From positions 91,987 through 155,986 of the forward strand of contig DIWE01000010.1 in NCBI GenBank assembly GCA_002423435.1: DNA of 64,000 nucleotides, in the 5' to 3' direction. A program made the position numbers and the translations under genes. The notes under the pieces are model-generated. The model saw nothing but the letters and a program-made list of their open reading frames with translations, was not told the origin of the DNA and made no database searches. Positions within the stretch are counted from its first letter, which is position 1; each line of letters begins with the position of its first letter. Shown here piece by piece: positions 40,059 through 48,748 of the stretch. The stretch is from Clostridiales bacterium UBA6114 (GTDB taxonomy: Bacteria; Bacillota; Clostridia; Oscillospirales; Butyricicoccaceae).

Positions 40059-41155
40059 AGGGGGAATTGGGGCAAATTGTCAAATCAAGTGCAACACTTA
40101 GCAAGGAAATCGGCGGGAGAAAGACCATCAAGGCATTTTCTGGGCCTTGTATTGAGTAAATCAGCGACTTCATCTAGTCTGTCCTGGGTGATTTGACGGA
40201 AATCAGAACCCTTTGGAAAGAAGAAACGCAACAACCCATTTGTGTTCTCATTTGTTCCTCGCTGCCACGGAGAATGCGGATCGGCAAAGAAAACCGGGCT
40301 ATGAAGCGACTTTTCTATGTTTTTGTAATCCGCGAACTCCGTCCCGTTGTCGAAGGTCAGAGAGTGTACCGGTAATCCGCTCAGCGCCGAACATACTGCC
40401 TTTGTGGTTTCGGTGGCGATCCTTGTTTTGGGAAGCAAAGCCATTGCGAGGTATCGGCTTTTTCGATCCACACAGGTCACAATGTAGCCTTTCCCCACAC
40501 CTCCGCGTATGGTGTCGCCTTCCCAGTCCCCGGTGCGGCTGCGCAGCTTGATTTCATCAGGCCAGTCGGAGATTGTGCGCTCCGGTTTTACCGGATTTAC
40601 ATTGCCTTTTTTGAATTTCCTGCGTCCTCTGCGAAGCAAATGGGTACGTTCGCTGTATCCGCTCAAACTTTTGCGCTTCAATGCCGAATAGATCGTGCTA
40701 TGGCTGAGCTTTGCGCAAGGATGCTCTTTTTTCCATTGAAGTACGATTTGTTCCGGCGACCAGTAACGGTTCAGCTTGGACGTAATAAACTCCTCAAGGG
40801 CCGGATCGCTGAGAATACGCAATGTTCGCCGACAGTTTTTTCTGCGGTGCAGGTAAGCACAATTCCCATACCATGCGTTATATGTTCCTTTCGGGCCGCT
40901 ATTTCGTTTGAGTTCCCGGCTGATGCTCGATACGTTCCTGCACAGTTCTTTTGCTATTTCACGCAGACTTTTCTTTTCGCTCAGCTTAATCCGTAGATTT
41001 TCCCGCTCGCTTAGTGTAAAATGATGATATGACTGCATGGCTACCTCCGTGTGAATGGTGTTGTGGTGACTTCATTTTACACCTTGGAAGTCATGCAGTC
41101 TCCCTTTTTCTTCCTCTGTTGCTCTTCCTATTATAATCTGCCCCAATTCCCCCTC
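40059..41155 (-). mobile_element. IS30-family insertion sequence
   Basis: About 1.1 kb bounded by inverted repeats: GAGGGGGAATTGGGGCAAAT at the left end and GAGGGGGAATTGGGGCAGAT (reverse complement of 41136-41155) at the right, 19 of 20 identical. It carries one full-length DDE transposase gene on the minus strand. Size, end sequence and gene match the IS30 family. No clear 2-3-bp target duplication was found. It lies between two copies of one terminator. Confidence 0.88.
40085..41038 (-). CDS. IS30 family transposase
   Basis: A 317-residue transposase: N-terminal helix-turn-helix (HHFTLSERENLRIKLSEKKS, REIAKELCRNVSSISRELKR), the zinc-like linker CAYLHRRKNC, then an rve/DDE integrase core with GDWEGDT, LTFDNGTEFADY and HSPWQRGTNENTNGLLRFFF whose Asp, Asp and Glu are the catalytic triad. 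The frame is intact over the normal IS30 length, so the element may be active. ATG lies 117 bases from the right end. Confidence 0.95.
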   Translation of the reverse strand: MQSYHHFTLSERENLRIKLSEKKSLREIAKELCRNVSSISRELKRNSGPKGTYNAWYGNCAYLHRRKNCRRTLRILSDPALEEFITSKLNRYWSPEQIVLQWKKEHPCAKLSHSTIYSALKRKSLSGYSERTHLLRRGRRKFKKGNVNPVKPERTISDWPDEIKLRSRTGDWEGDTIRGGVGKGYIVTCVDRKSRYLAMALLPKTRIATETTKAVCSALSGLPVHSLTFDNGTEFADYKNIEKSLHSPVFFADPHSPWQRGTNENTNGLLRFFFPKGSDFRQITQDRLDEVADLLNTRPRKCLDGLSPADFLAKCCT

Positions 41156-41172
41156 AAAGCTCCTCCAGGTGC

Positions 41173-41264
41173 GGACAAAACCGTTGGTTTTGTCCAGGGT
41201 GTCCTTCGGCGGCGCATGTCCGCCTGCGGACTTATCCCAAGTTAAGGGGCTTCGGCCCCTTAAC
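41173..41264. repeat. three-hairpin array beside the IS30 element
   Basis: GGACAAAACC/GGTTTTGTCC around GTT (41173-41195), GTCCG/CGGAC around CCTG (41218-41231) and GTTAAGGGGC/GCCCCTTAAC around TTCG (41241-41264), all perfect. They lie between the right IS end and terminator copy 2 and resemble in style the array at 16.2 kb (compare GCGACAAAACA/TGTTTTGTCGC there). Confidence 0.75.
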
Positions 41265-41297
41265 AATTCCCGGAATATACTTTTTTGACACTCTGAA

Positions 41298-41336
41298 AAA
41301 CAACGTGCGCAGAGTATCCGCGCACGTTGTTTTTTT
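41298..41336 (+). terminator. terminator, copy 2
   Basis: AAACAACGTGCGC and GCGCACGTTGTTT around AGAGTATCC, followed by a T-run; differs from copy 1 (39991-40028) mainly in four loop bases. Confidence 0.85.
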
Positions 41337-41428
41337 AAATTTGTTTACTTGAAGCGCAAAAAATAGCATAATAAATATGGATCATCCGCAGCACGGTTTG
41401 AAATTTAAATCAGCACGAGGATAACTTT

Positions 41429-41974
41429 ATGCATCCGAACGTGATTGTAAAAAGATCAAAGCGCAGGACCGTCTCACTGTCCGTGACAAAAGAGCTTGAG
41501 ATCCTGGTGAAAGCGCCGATGAAAATGACCGACACGGAAATCGGGCGCTTTGTGGAAAAGTACGATAAGTGGATCGAAAAGCATCTTTTGATGCAAAACG
41601 AAAAGAACGAAAAAGCGAAAAGCCTTATTTTTTCCGACGAAGAGGTCCGAATGTTAAAGGAGAGGGCAAGAAATACCGTAATGGAAAGAGTCCGGCATTT
41701 CGGCGGGCTTATGCGCGTCGAGCCGACTTCCGTCAAAATCACGTCGGCCGTCACGAGATGGGGCTCGTGCAGCGGAAAAAACAGCCTTTGCTTTTCCTAC
41801 AGGATCATCCTCCTGCCGCCGGAGCTGATCGATTATATCGTTGTGCACGAGCTTTCGCATATCCGCGTGAAAAACCACAGCCGGGGCTTCTATCTCGAGG
41901 TGGGAAAGTATTTGCCCGACTATAAAAACCGCATCAACGGCTTAAAAGCTGCCCAAAAAGAGCTGGGGATATAA
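41429..41974 (+). CDS. YgjP-like (M48-related) zinc metallopeptidase
   Basis: A 181-residue protein of the YgjP/DUF45 (SprT-like) metallopeptidase family. It starts with a small beta domain (IVKRSKRRTVSLSVTKELEI), followed by TRWGSCSGKNSLCFSYRIIL and the zinc motif VVHELSHIRVKNHSRGFY (His140, Glu141, His144), with YLPDYKNRINGLK near the end. The WGSC motif is typical. It is a cytoplasmic protein of poorly known substrate. It stands alone between the IS region and the DUF4342 gene. Length is slightly shorter than the E. coli type (about 230). Confidence 0.88.
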   Translation: MHPNVIVKRSKRRTVSLSVTKELEILVKAPMKMTDTEIGRFVEKYDKWIEKHLLMQNEKNEKAKSLIFSDEEVRMLKERARNTVMERVRHFGGLMRVEPTSVKITSAVTRWGSCSGKNSLCFSYRIILLPPELIDYIVVHELSHIRVKNHSRGFYLEVGKYLPDYKNRINGLKAAQKELGI

Positions 41975-42084
41975 CGCCGGACCGCAAGGCTGAAATTTTA
42001 ATCGTATTTTAATCTTGCGCAAATTGTCCTTTAAGCCTTTTCTGTTAGGATAATATCCAAACAGAAATAAAGGAGAGATTGATT

Positions 42085-42630
42085 ATGGCAACACTGGAAC
42101 AGGTTGAAAAACTTCGCGAACGGGCGAATGTCAGCTACGACGAGGCAAAGGCCGCGCTGGACGCATCAAACGGGGATATTCTGGAGGCGCTCATTTATCT
42201 TGAAAAGCAGGGGAAGGTGACACCTCCGGCGGGCGGCGGCTACTACAGCAGCGAGCAGGCCGGAAGCGCCGAAGACAAGAGCGGCCCGGAGAAAAAGGAG
42301 AAAAATACGGCGCACTGCGAAAGCCTCGGGGATGCTGTCAGGAGGTTCGCAAAATTCTGCGGGAAGCTGATTCATAAAGGGAATATCAACACCTTCGAGG
42401 TGTTAAGAGGGGACGAAAGCAAGGTTACGTTCCCGGTCACGGTGCTGGTGCTGCTTTTGATCTTCGCGTTCTGGGTTACGATCCCGCTGATCATCATCGG
42501 GCTGTTCTTTGGGTTTAGGTACCGCTTCCGCGGCCCGGACCTGGGCGACAATCCGGTAAACCACGCGATGGACAGCGCGGCGAACGCGGCCGAGAGCTTT
42601 AAGAATTCGATCAACAGCGAGAAAAAATAA
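42085..42630 (+). CDS. UBA/TS-N plus DUF4342 protein
   Basis: A 181-residue protein with an N-terminal UBA-like (elongation-factor-Ts N) helical domain, LEQVEKLRERANVSYDEAKA and ALDASNGDILEALIYLEKQG, a Gly/Ser/Lys-rich linker, then the DUF4342 domain with one strong hydrophobic helix (VTVLVLLLIFAFWVTIPLII). A soluble tail, DLGDNPVNHAMDSAANAAE, ends it. AAGGAGAG precedes the second ATG, chosen as start. It precedes an OmpR/HK pair by 19 bases, so it probably belongs to the same transcript and may sense or act at the membrane. Function unknown. Confidence 0.8.
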   Translation: MATLEQVEKLRERANVSYDEAKAALDASNGDILEALIYLEKQGKVTPPAGGGYYSSEQAGSAEDKSGPEKKEKNTAHCESLGDAVRRFAKFCGKLIHKGNINTFEVLRGDESKVTFPVTVLVLLLIFAFWVTIPLIIIGLFFGFRYRFRGPDLGDNPVNHAMDSAANAAESFKNSINSEKK

Positions 42631-42649
42631 TAAAAAGCGGTGAAACGGG

Positions 42650-43330
42650 ATGGGTGCGAGGATCCTGATTATCGAGGATGAGGAAAAGCTTGCGCGCTTT
42701 GTAGAGCTGGAGCTTAAGTTTGAGGGCTACGAGATTTCAAAGGCTTTTGACGGCAGGTCGGGCCTGAAGCTTGCCGAAACAGGCGGGTTCGATCTGATCC
42801 TGCTCGACATCATGCTGCCCGGATTAAGCGGCATGGAGATCTTAAGAAGGCTCCGCCGCGCCTCCTCCCCCATCCCCGTGATCATGCTGACGGCGCGGGA
42901 CAGCGTGATCGACAAGGTGTCCGGCCTCGACGGCGGCGCCGACGACTACATTACGAAGCCGTTTGCCATCGAGGAGCTGTTGGCCCGTATCCGCGCCTGT
43001 CTCAGGAAAAAATCCCAGTCTTCGGAAAAGCTGCTTTCCGTGTCCGGGCTATGCCTTGATCCGGACCGGCGGTCGGTGTCCGTGGGCGGCAGGGAAGTAG
43101 AGCTTACAAAGCGCGAGTTCGACCTTCTCCATTATCTGATGAAGAACAAGGGAGTGGTTGTCTCGCGCGAAGCCCTTCTGGAAAAGGTATGGGGCTACGA
43201 TTTTGAAGGGGAAACAAACGCCGTCGATGTTTACATCCGTTTTTTGCGCGGAAAAATTGACGAGGCGTTTGGTATGAAGCTGATACACACCGTGCGCGGA
43301 GTGGGGTATGTGATTCGGGATGGAGAATAA
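42650..43330 (+). CDS. OmpR family response regulator
   Basis: A 226-residue two-domain regulator: receiver with acidic pocket IIEDEEK, phosphoacceptor Asp53 in [10 protein letters not shown], Thr in MLTARDS and Lys in YITKPF; winged-helix DNA-binding domain with [40 protein letters not shown] and [11 protein letters not shown]. It overlaps the sensor kinase gene by 11 bases. Phosphorylated by that kinase, it would bind direct repeats; targets are not visible, though the DUF4342 gene upstream is a candidate. Confidence 0.95.
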   Translation: MGARILIIEDEEKLARFVELELKFEGYEISKAFDGRSGLKLAETGGFDLILLDIMLPGLSGMEILRRLRRASSPIPVIMLTARDSVIDKVSGLDGGADDYITKPFAIEELLARIRACLRKKSQSSEKLLSVSGLCLDPDRRSVSVGGREVELTKREFDLLHYLMKNKGVVVSREALLEKVWGYDFEGETNAVDVYIRFLRGKIDEAFGMKLIHTVRGVGYVIRDGE

Positions 43331-44810
43331 GGAATCGGGAGCGAACGGAGCCGGTTTGAAAGTCCGCTCTTCTATCGTGTTTAAGCTGAACCTTCGTCTT
43401 ATTTCCCGCCTTTTCGGAATTTTTCTTGCAATAGATCTTTTTTTGTGCGCCGCCGCGGCCGTGTCCGTTATCGCTTACGCGGAGCGCACCGGCGCCAGGG
43501 CGGCTGAGCTTGCGGACGCGTACGGGCCGCCGCAGGAGTTTTTGCAGAAATGGCTTTTTGTTTCCGGATGCACCGTTTTGCCTCTTGACGAGGCGCCTGA
43601 CGGCATCAAAGTGCCCGGTGTCCTGCAGCGGTTTATGCCGCCCTCGACCGCCTCGGGCGTCCGCTCCCTAAACGTCTCGTCCGCTCCGGGCGCGTCCTTT
43701 TCGGAAAAGCTTCGGAACCTGTCTTACCATATCGCGGTCGGGTCCGACGAAGGGTATTACGATGTTGCCGTTTCGCTCGGGCAGGCGGCGGTGATTTGCC
43801 GCAACGTTCTGCTTTTGCTCTTTGTCATACAGCTTGTCATGCTGTTAAACAGTATATTCTCCGGGGCGCGGATCATCCGCATAACGCTTCGCCCGATCGC
43901 CGAGCTTGCCGAAACTGCGAAAAGCCTGAACAGGGCGGAAGGGGCGTTCTCACCGGAAAAGATGGAGGCGCTCGCGGGCAAGCTCGACGGCATCAACGCG
44001 TCCCGCCTCGACACCCGCATTTCAGTGGACGGGACGCAGGCGGAGCTTAAAAATCTCGCGGAGGCCATCAACGGAATGCTCGACCGGATCAACGGGGCGT
44101 ACCGTTCGCAGGTTCGTTTCGTCTCCGACGCGTCGCATGAGCTTAGAACCCCGATCGCGGTGATCCAGGGTTATGCAAATCTTCTCGACCGCTGGGGCAA
44201 AAACGACGAAAAGACCCTTCAGGAGTCCATCGACGCGATCAAGGAAGAGGCGTCGAACATGAAGGCGCTTATCGAGCAGCTCCTTTTTCTGGCGCGCGGC
44301 GATAACAATACGATGGCGCTGCGGATGGAGCGTTTTGATCTGGGCGAGCTTGCATCCGAGGTGCTGCGCGAGACCCAGATGATCGACGCCGGGCACGAGT
44401 ATGGCTCGCGCATAACCCCCGTCTTCATATATGCCGACAAGGCGCTTATGAAGCAGGCGCTCAGAATCCTTACGGACAACGCGATCAAATATACCGAGGC
44501 CGGAGGGCATATCGCCGTTTCCGTTGCCGAAGAGGGCGGCTTTGCCAGGCTTACGGTGCAGGACGACGGCATCGGGATCCCGCCCGAGGCGGTGCCGCAG
44601 ATCTTTGACCGCTTTTACCGGGCGGACGAATCCCGCGCGCGCTCGACCGGCGGGGCGGGACTCGGCCTGTCCATTGCAAAATGGATCTCCGAACGCCACA
44701 GGGGGCATATGGAGGTCTTGAGCCGCAAGGACGTCGGGACCAGAATCTCGGTCGTCATCCCGCTCTCCGAAGCGGAGGAAAAACCTCGAGAATCGGATCA
44801 AAATTTGTAG
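43320..44810 (+). CDS. sensor histidine kinase
   Basis: A 496-residue membrane kinase with a first helix near residues 28-50, an extracytoplasmic sensor region of about 105 residues, a second helix near 158-178, a HAMP-like linker, the H-box VSDASHELRTPIAVIQGYAN (phosphoacceptor His273), N-box TDNAIKYTEAG, G1 box DDGIGIPPEAVPQIFDRFYR and G2 GGAGLGLSIAKW. The sensor region has no recognisable domain. It is co-translated with the response regulator. Signal unknown. Confidence 0.94.
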   Translation: MENKESGANGAGLKVRSSIVFKLNLRLISRLFGIFLAIDLFLCAAAAVSVIAYAERTGARAAELADAYGPPQEFLQKWLFVSGCTVLPLDEAPDGIKVPGVLQRFMPPSTASGVRSLNVSSAPGASFSEKLRNLSYHIAVGSDEGYYDVAVSLGQAAVICRNVLLLLFVIQLVMLLNSIFSGARIIRITLRPIAELAETAKSLNRAEGAFSPEKMEALAGKLDGINASRLDTRISVDGTQAELKNLAEAINGMLDRINGAYRSQVRFVSDASHELRTPIAVIQGYANLLDRWGKNDEKTLQESIDAIKEEASNMKALIEQLLFLARGDNNTMALRMERFDLGELASEVLRETQMIDAGHEYGSRITPVFIYADKALMKQALRILTDNAIKYTEAGGHIAVSVAEEGGFARLTVQDDGIGIPPEAVPQIFDRFYRADESRARSTGGAGLGLSIAKWISERHRGHMEVLSRKDVGTRISVVIPLSEAEEKPRESDQNL

Positions 44811-44815
44811 ATTCC

Positions 44816-44848
44816 TTCAACCCGTTTTTAAAATGCGGGTTGAATTTT
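44816..44848 (+). terminator. terminator of the two-component operon
   Basis: TTCAACCCG (44816-44824) pairs with CGGGTTGAA (44836-44844), followed by TTTTATTT. Confidence 0.8.
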
Positions 44849-44916
44849 ATTTAAATAGTATAATTTTTTTGAAGAAGAATTAGTAAAACCAACGAATAAA
44901 ATTTAGGGCAAATCAA

Positions 44917-44987
44917 TTGACTTTTTCAAAAGCCGGTTCTATACTAAAGACAGAAAGCAAAAAGTAAACTAAGTTCAATATTTTGAA
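44917..44987 (+). promoter_or_regulatory. promoter and putative IclR operator of the second CoA module
   Basis: TTGACT (44917-44922), 17-base spacer, TATACT (44940-44945). Downstream, AAAGTAAACTAAGTTCAA (44961-44978) resembles the reverse complement of the element at the second IclR promoter (AAATAAAAACAAGTTCAA; 14 of 18), and TTCAA-N4-TTGAA (44974-44987) adds a dyad. A further AAAGTTCAGAA copy lies at 45079. Confidence 0.6.
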
Positions 44988-45114
44988 TGTAAATAAAAGG
45001 AAGATTCTTCCCTGATCCAAAATAAGCATGCAAAAGGTAAAACTTGCCTGCATTTTTTTAACCCATAATACATAAACAAAGTTCAGAATGTTAAACAATA
45101 AAGGGGTAGTAGCA

Positions 45115-45570
45115 GTGAGTAAATATCTTGACGAATATCAGGTAGGGGAAAAATACGTGACCTCCGCCCGTACGGTAACCGAGGCCGACGTAGTCAATTT
45201 CGCCTGTACGACGGGGGATATGCATCCAAATCATACCGACGCCGCCAGGATGGCGAAAAGCCAATTCGGAAAACGGATTGCCCACGGACTTTTGGGGATC
45301 GCCTGGGCACACGGCCTTTTATACCGTCTGGACCTGATTACCGACAGCGCCATCGCCTTTCTTGAAATAGAGGACTGGAAGTTTAAGGCTCCCATTTTTT
45401 TCGGGGACACCCTTCACGCGGAGATCACCGTTCAGGAGATCATTTTCAGCAAAAGCAAGCAGGACAGAGGAATCTTAAAGCTCCATTTTGATCTGAAAAA
45501 CCAGGACGGTGTTGTCTGCCAGAGCGGTGTAAAGAGCATTATGATGAAGAGAAAACCCGACGGGGAATAA
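45115..45570 (+). CDS. MaoC-like hydratase (copy 2)
   Basis: A 151-residue hot-dog-fold protein paralogous to that at 18333: SARTVTEADVVNFACTTGDM, HPNHTDAARMAKSQFGKRIA with catalytic Asp/His positions, HGLLGIAWAHGLLYRLDLI and a final VKSIMMKRKP. GTG at 45115 is chosen because AAAGGGGT lies before it; upstream in-frame ATG lacks a ribosome site. It should hydrate an enoyl-CoA (or reverse). It is followed after 16 bases by the CoA-transferase gene, so the pair probably act in sequence on one acyl group. Confidence 0.9.
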   Translation: MSKYLDEYQVGEKYVTSARTVTEADVVNFACTTGDMHPNHTDAARMAKSQFGKRIAHGLLGIAWAHGLLYRLDLITDSAIAFLEIEDWKFKAPIFFGDTLHAEITVQEIIFSKSKQDRGILKLHFDLKNQDGVVCQSGVKSIMMKRKPDGE

Positions 45571-45586
45571 ATAAGGGAGTATAGAG

Positions 45587-47113
45587 ATGCAAAGCAAAGT
45601 GGTTTCTGCCAGAGAGGCAGTGGACTCGATCAGAGACAAAAGCACGGTTGTCTCGTGCGGCTGCGAGAATCTTCTTCTGCCGGAGAAGGTATTGACGGAG
45701 CTCGAAAACAGATTCCTGGAAACCGGTCATCCCCGCGACCTGACCGAGATCCATCCCATCATCAACGGGATGGGCCCCGGACTCGGACTGGAGCATTTCG
45801 CCCATGAGGGCATGACCAGGTGCACCATCGGCAGCGGCTTCAGCTATCTGAAGACCTCGAAAATGACGGGGCTTCTCCGCGCGGAAAAGATTCCGGCATA
45901 TATCATACCCATGGGCACGGTTTTTCAGATGCTTTCAAACATCGCCTCCGGAGAAAAGCTGACCTTGAGCCGGGTAGGCATCAATACTTTCGTCGACCCC
46001 GATGTCGAAGGCGGATGCATGAACAAAATCGCCTCGAACACCCTTTGCAGAAAGATCGTCCTTGAGGGCGAGGAATATTTGGCCTATGACAACCCGAAGA
46101 TCGACGTCGCCATTATCAGGGGCACAACCTCCGACGAGTTCGGCAACATCAGCATGGAGGAGGAGCCGGTAAACCTGGGGGTCATGACGATGGCGATGGC
46201 GGCCAAGGCCTGCGGCGGCAAGGTGATCGCACAGGTCAAGAGGCTTTCGAAGCGCTCGAGCATCCCGCCGAGGCAGGTGCTTGTGCCGGGTATCATGGTG
46301 GATATGGTCGTCGTCGACGAAAACCAGAGCACGACGGGCGGCGACGTGTTAAACCCGGCGCTGACCGGCGAGATCAGAATGCCGGTTTCGAAGCTCGATC
46401 CCCTGCCGCTGGACGTTTCCAAGGTCGTCAGCAGAAGGGCGGCAAAAGAGATCCGGAGGGAAAACGCCGTCGTGAACCTCGGCGTCGGAATTCCGGTCAA
46501 CATTCCGATGATCCAGGTGGAGGACAATACGGATATCGGCACCATCTTTTTTCCGGAGCACGGCTCCATCGGCGGTGTCCCCGGCGACAGGAGCATTTTC
46601 GGAACAAACGTAAATCCCGAGGCGATCATCGACTCGACAAACGTGTTCCATTTCTTCCGGGGCGGCGGCCTTACCCAGTCGTTTTTGGGGTTCGGGGAAA
46701 TCGATCAATACGGCAACGTGAACGTAAGCAAATTCAACGGCATCGTTCCGGGCTGCGGCGGATTTATCGACATTGCGCACAGAACCGAAAAACTGGTGTT
46801 CTGCGGGAACTTCTCGGCGGGCGGCGCGGTCGTTGAGATCGAAAATAAAAAGCTCGTCATCAAAAACGAAGGCAAATACCACAAATTCGTAAACAAAGTC
46901 GAACAGATCACCTTAAACGGGCAGGAAGCGCTGAAAAAAGGACAGGATGTCACCTATGTGACGGAGAGAGCCGTGTTCAAGCTCACCGAAAAGGGTTTAA
47001 AGCTTATCGAGTACGCGCCGGGCGTCGACATCAGAAAGGATATCGTCGAGCTGATTCCGTTCCCGATCATTGTCGAAAATCCCGCTTTAATGGATGAAAA
47101 CCTGTTTTGCTGA
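45587..47113 (+). CDS. fused acyl-CoA:carboxylate CoA-transferase, family I (copy 2)
   Basis: A 508-residue paralogue of the protein at 16498, collinear throughout: DKSTVVSCGCENLLLPEKVL, GPGLGLEHFAHEGMTRCTIG, GGKVIAQVKRLSKRSSIPPR, LGVGIPVNIPMIQVED, the catalytic-glutamate motif FFPEHGSIGGVPGDRSIFGT and NGIVPGCGGFIDIAHRTEKL. The first half corresponds to the alpha subunit and the second to the beta subunit of family-I enzymes. AAGGGAG precedes the ATG. With the TRAP importer genes that follow, its acceptor is probably the imported carboxylic acid. Confidence 0.9.
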   Translation: MQSKVVSAREAVDSIRDKSTVVSCGCENLLLPEKVLTELENRFLETGHPRDLTEIHPIINGMGPGLGLEHFAHEGMTRCTIGSGFSYLKTSKMTGLLRAEKIPAYIIPMGTVFQMLSNIASGEKLTLSRVGINTFVDPDVEGGCMNKIASNTLCRKIVLEGEEYLAYDNPKIDVAIIRGTTSDEFGNISMEEEPVNLGVMTMAMAAKACGGKVIAQVKRLSKRSSIPPRQVLVPGIMVDMVVVDENQSTTGGDVLNPALTGEIRMPVSKLDPLPLDVSKVVSRRAAKEIRRENAVVNLGVGIPVNIPMIQVEDNTDIGTIFFPEHGSIGGVPGDRSIFGTNVNPEAIIDSTNVFHFFRGGGLTQSFLGFGEIDQYGNVNVSKFNGIVPGCGGFIDIAHRTEKLVFCGNFSAGGAVVEIENKKLVIKNEGKYHKFVNKVEQITLNGQEALKKGQDVTYVTERAVFKLTEKGLKLIEYAPGVDIRKDIVELIPFPIIVENPALMDENLFC

Positions 47114-47576
47114 CCGGGTTTACAATATACCCGTAGATCGCGGGCACGCGCCCGAAGCTGCAAAGAGCGCAGGGTCGGGCGCGGACAACCCTGCATAATG
47201 GAAGGCCGCGTGAAAGCGCGTTCAAGGGGGGAACTCAAACCAAAGAAACTCGATACATAAGTCGGCGTTAAGCGGTAAACGACAAGCTTTCCATGCACCC
47301 TCAAAACGAGGCGTCCGGCAGTTTGCTGCGGGAAGGCGCCGGTTTCTCCTCCATGTATGGACATGTATGGATTTGGCTGTCAACAGAATCGGCATTGATC
47401 CCTTAAGCTTCGATGCATCGGCTCACGATTCAAAATGAACGAGCGCCGGGTTATTCCGAATATTTGGCACGGTTGGGGGATACCCTAATCTCATACTGAA
47501 AAAGGCAAAATGAATGGCTTTTAACCTTAGGACACTGTTCATCCGACTATACAAACTTTAAGAAGGAGAAAAGAAA
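47114..47576 (+). other. 463-base gap before the TRAP genes, structured but without a gene
   Basis: Small inverted repeats occur at the start (CGGGT/ACCCG, 47115-47133; CGGGC/GCCCG, 47141-47154; GCAGGGT/ACCCTGC, 47167-47193). The rest shows no credible frame, promoter pair or family RNA that I can name. The ribosome site AAGAAGGAG of dctP ends the gap. Confidence 0.5.
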
Positions 47577-48626
47577 ATGAGAAAGTTATTCAGCATCCTT
47601 TTGGCACTTGCAATGGCAATCGGTCTCCTCGGCGGCTGCGCCAACAATACGACACCCGGCACTACGGGCACCACCGGCCAGACCACCACGACGACGGGAG
47701 AGACAATTACTCTGACGGCCGGCACGGAAGCGACGGAAGGCAATCTGTATTATGAATCGCTTAACTATCTGAAAGAGGTTCTGGAAAAGAACTCAAACGG
47801 CCGGATTCAGGTAAAAATTTACCCGAACTCCGAACTCGGCGACGAGCTCAGCATGATGGAGCAGGTCAGGAGCGGAAACCTGGATATCAGCATTATCGGC
47901 GGAGCGAACCTGGCGTCGCTCGTTCCCGAGCTTCAGATCCTGAGCGTCCCCTATATGTTTAAGGATTACGACACGTTTGTAAAGGGAATGTCGTCCGACA
48001 GCGACCTCTGGAAGCTGCTTGTGGACACGGTCGCCTCAAAGAACGCGGGCGTCCAGCTTGCGGCGCCGACGACGATCGGCTCGAGATGGGTCGTAAATAC
48101 AAAAGGCGAGGTCAAGACTCCCGCCGACATGAAAACGCTGAACCTGAAAATGAGGGTGCAGTCGAACCCTGTTGAAGCGCAGGTGTGGAGCACCTTCGGT
48201 GCAACGCCGACCAACATGCCGATGACGGACGTGTTCACGGCCATGCAGCAGGGAGTTGTCGACGCGGTCGAGAACGCGCCGGACATCCTGTATAACTACA
48301 AAATCCAGGAGGTCGCCAAATATTTCAGCGCCACGGATCACAACTGGTACTTTGCGGCCGTTCTTGCCGGAGATAAAATGTGGGAAAAGATCCCGGACGA
48401 CTTAAAGGACGTTGTAACGGACGCGTTTAACGAATGCGGCAAGCATACGCTGGAAGTAACGCCGGAATTTCAGGACAAAGCGATTTCCGCCCTGCGCGAT
48501 TCGGGTGTGACCATTACCGAGGATGTGGATAAGGACGCGTTCAGGAACATGATCCTCGGCCTTTACGACCAGGTCGCGAAAAGCTGCGGCGGAGAACAGA
48601 TCCTCGCGGCCGTCAACGCCCTCTAA
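47577..48626 (+). CDS. dctP: TRAP transporter substrate-binding protein DctP
   Basis: A 349-residue exported receptor. The N-terminus MRKLFSILLALAMAIGLLGG followed by Cys is a lipoprotein signal; a Thr/Gly linker follows. The body has the DctP signatures GNLYYESLNYLKEVLEKNSN, IQVKIYPNSELGDELSMMEQ, LRVQ-type arginine region (LNLKMRVQSNPVEAQVW), and GVVDAVENAPDILYNYK. The arginine in KMRVQ usually binds the substrate carboxylate, so an organic acid ligand is expected. AAGAAGGAG precedes the ATG. First gene of a complete dctPQM set. Confidence 0.93.
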   Translation: MRKLFSILLALAMAIGLLGGCANNTTPGTTGTTGQTTTTTGETITLTAGTEATEGNLYYESLNYLKEVLEKNSNGRIQVKIYPNSELGDELSMMEQVRSGNLDISIIGGANLASLVPELQILSVPYMFKDYDTFVKGMSSDSDLWKLLVDTVASKNAGVQLAAPTTIGSRWVVNTKGEVKTPADMKTLNLKMRVQSNPVEAQVWSTFGATPTNMPMTDVFTAMQQGVVDAVENAPDILYNYKIQEVAKYFSATDHNWYFAAVLAGDKMWEKIPDDLKDVVTDAFNECGKHTLEVTPEFQDKAISALRDSGVTITEDVDKDAFRNMILGLYDQVAKSCGGEQILAAVNAL

Positions 48627-48658
48627 TCCGGTCAAAAAAACAATCCGATCCTTGCAAA

Positions 48659-48715
48659 GTGGGTAACAAAGCGTTCTTTTGGGGCTCTTTGTACAAAAAA
48701 TGCTTTGTTACCCAC
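48659..48715 (+). promoter_or_regulatory. intercistronic stem-loop between dctP and dctQ
   Basis: GTGGGTAACAAAGC (48659-48672) pairs perfectly with GCTTTGTTACCCAC (48702-48715). No T-run follows. As between livJ and livH, it follows the receptor gene and may stabilise its mRNA. Confidence 0.7.
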
Positions 48716-48748
48716 ATGGAAATACACTTGTAAAGAGGATGATATCGA

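Noticed and set aside
40059..41155. Target-site duplication of the IS30 element
   Set aside because: Bases next to the inverted repeats (TTC on the left, AAA on the right) do not match, so no duplication is claimed.
44022..44801. Long minus-strand open frame opposite the histidine kinase
   Set aside because: High third-position GC creates stop-free antisense frames; the plus-strand kinase motifs are unambiguous.
47464..47480. TTGGCACGGTTGGGGGA as a sigma-54 promoter before dctP
   Set aside because: The -24 element fits, but the invariant GC of the -12 element is missing.
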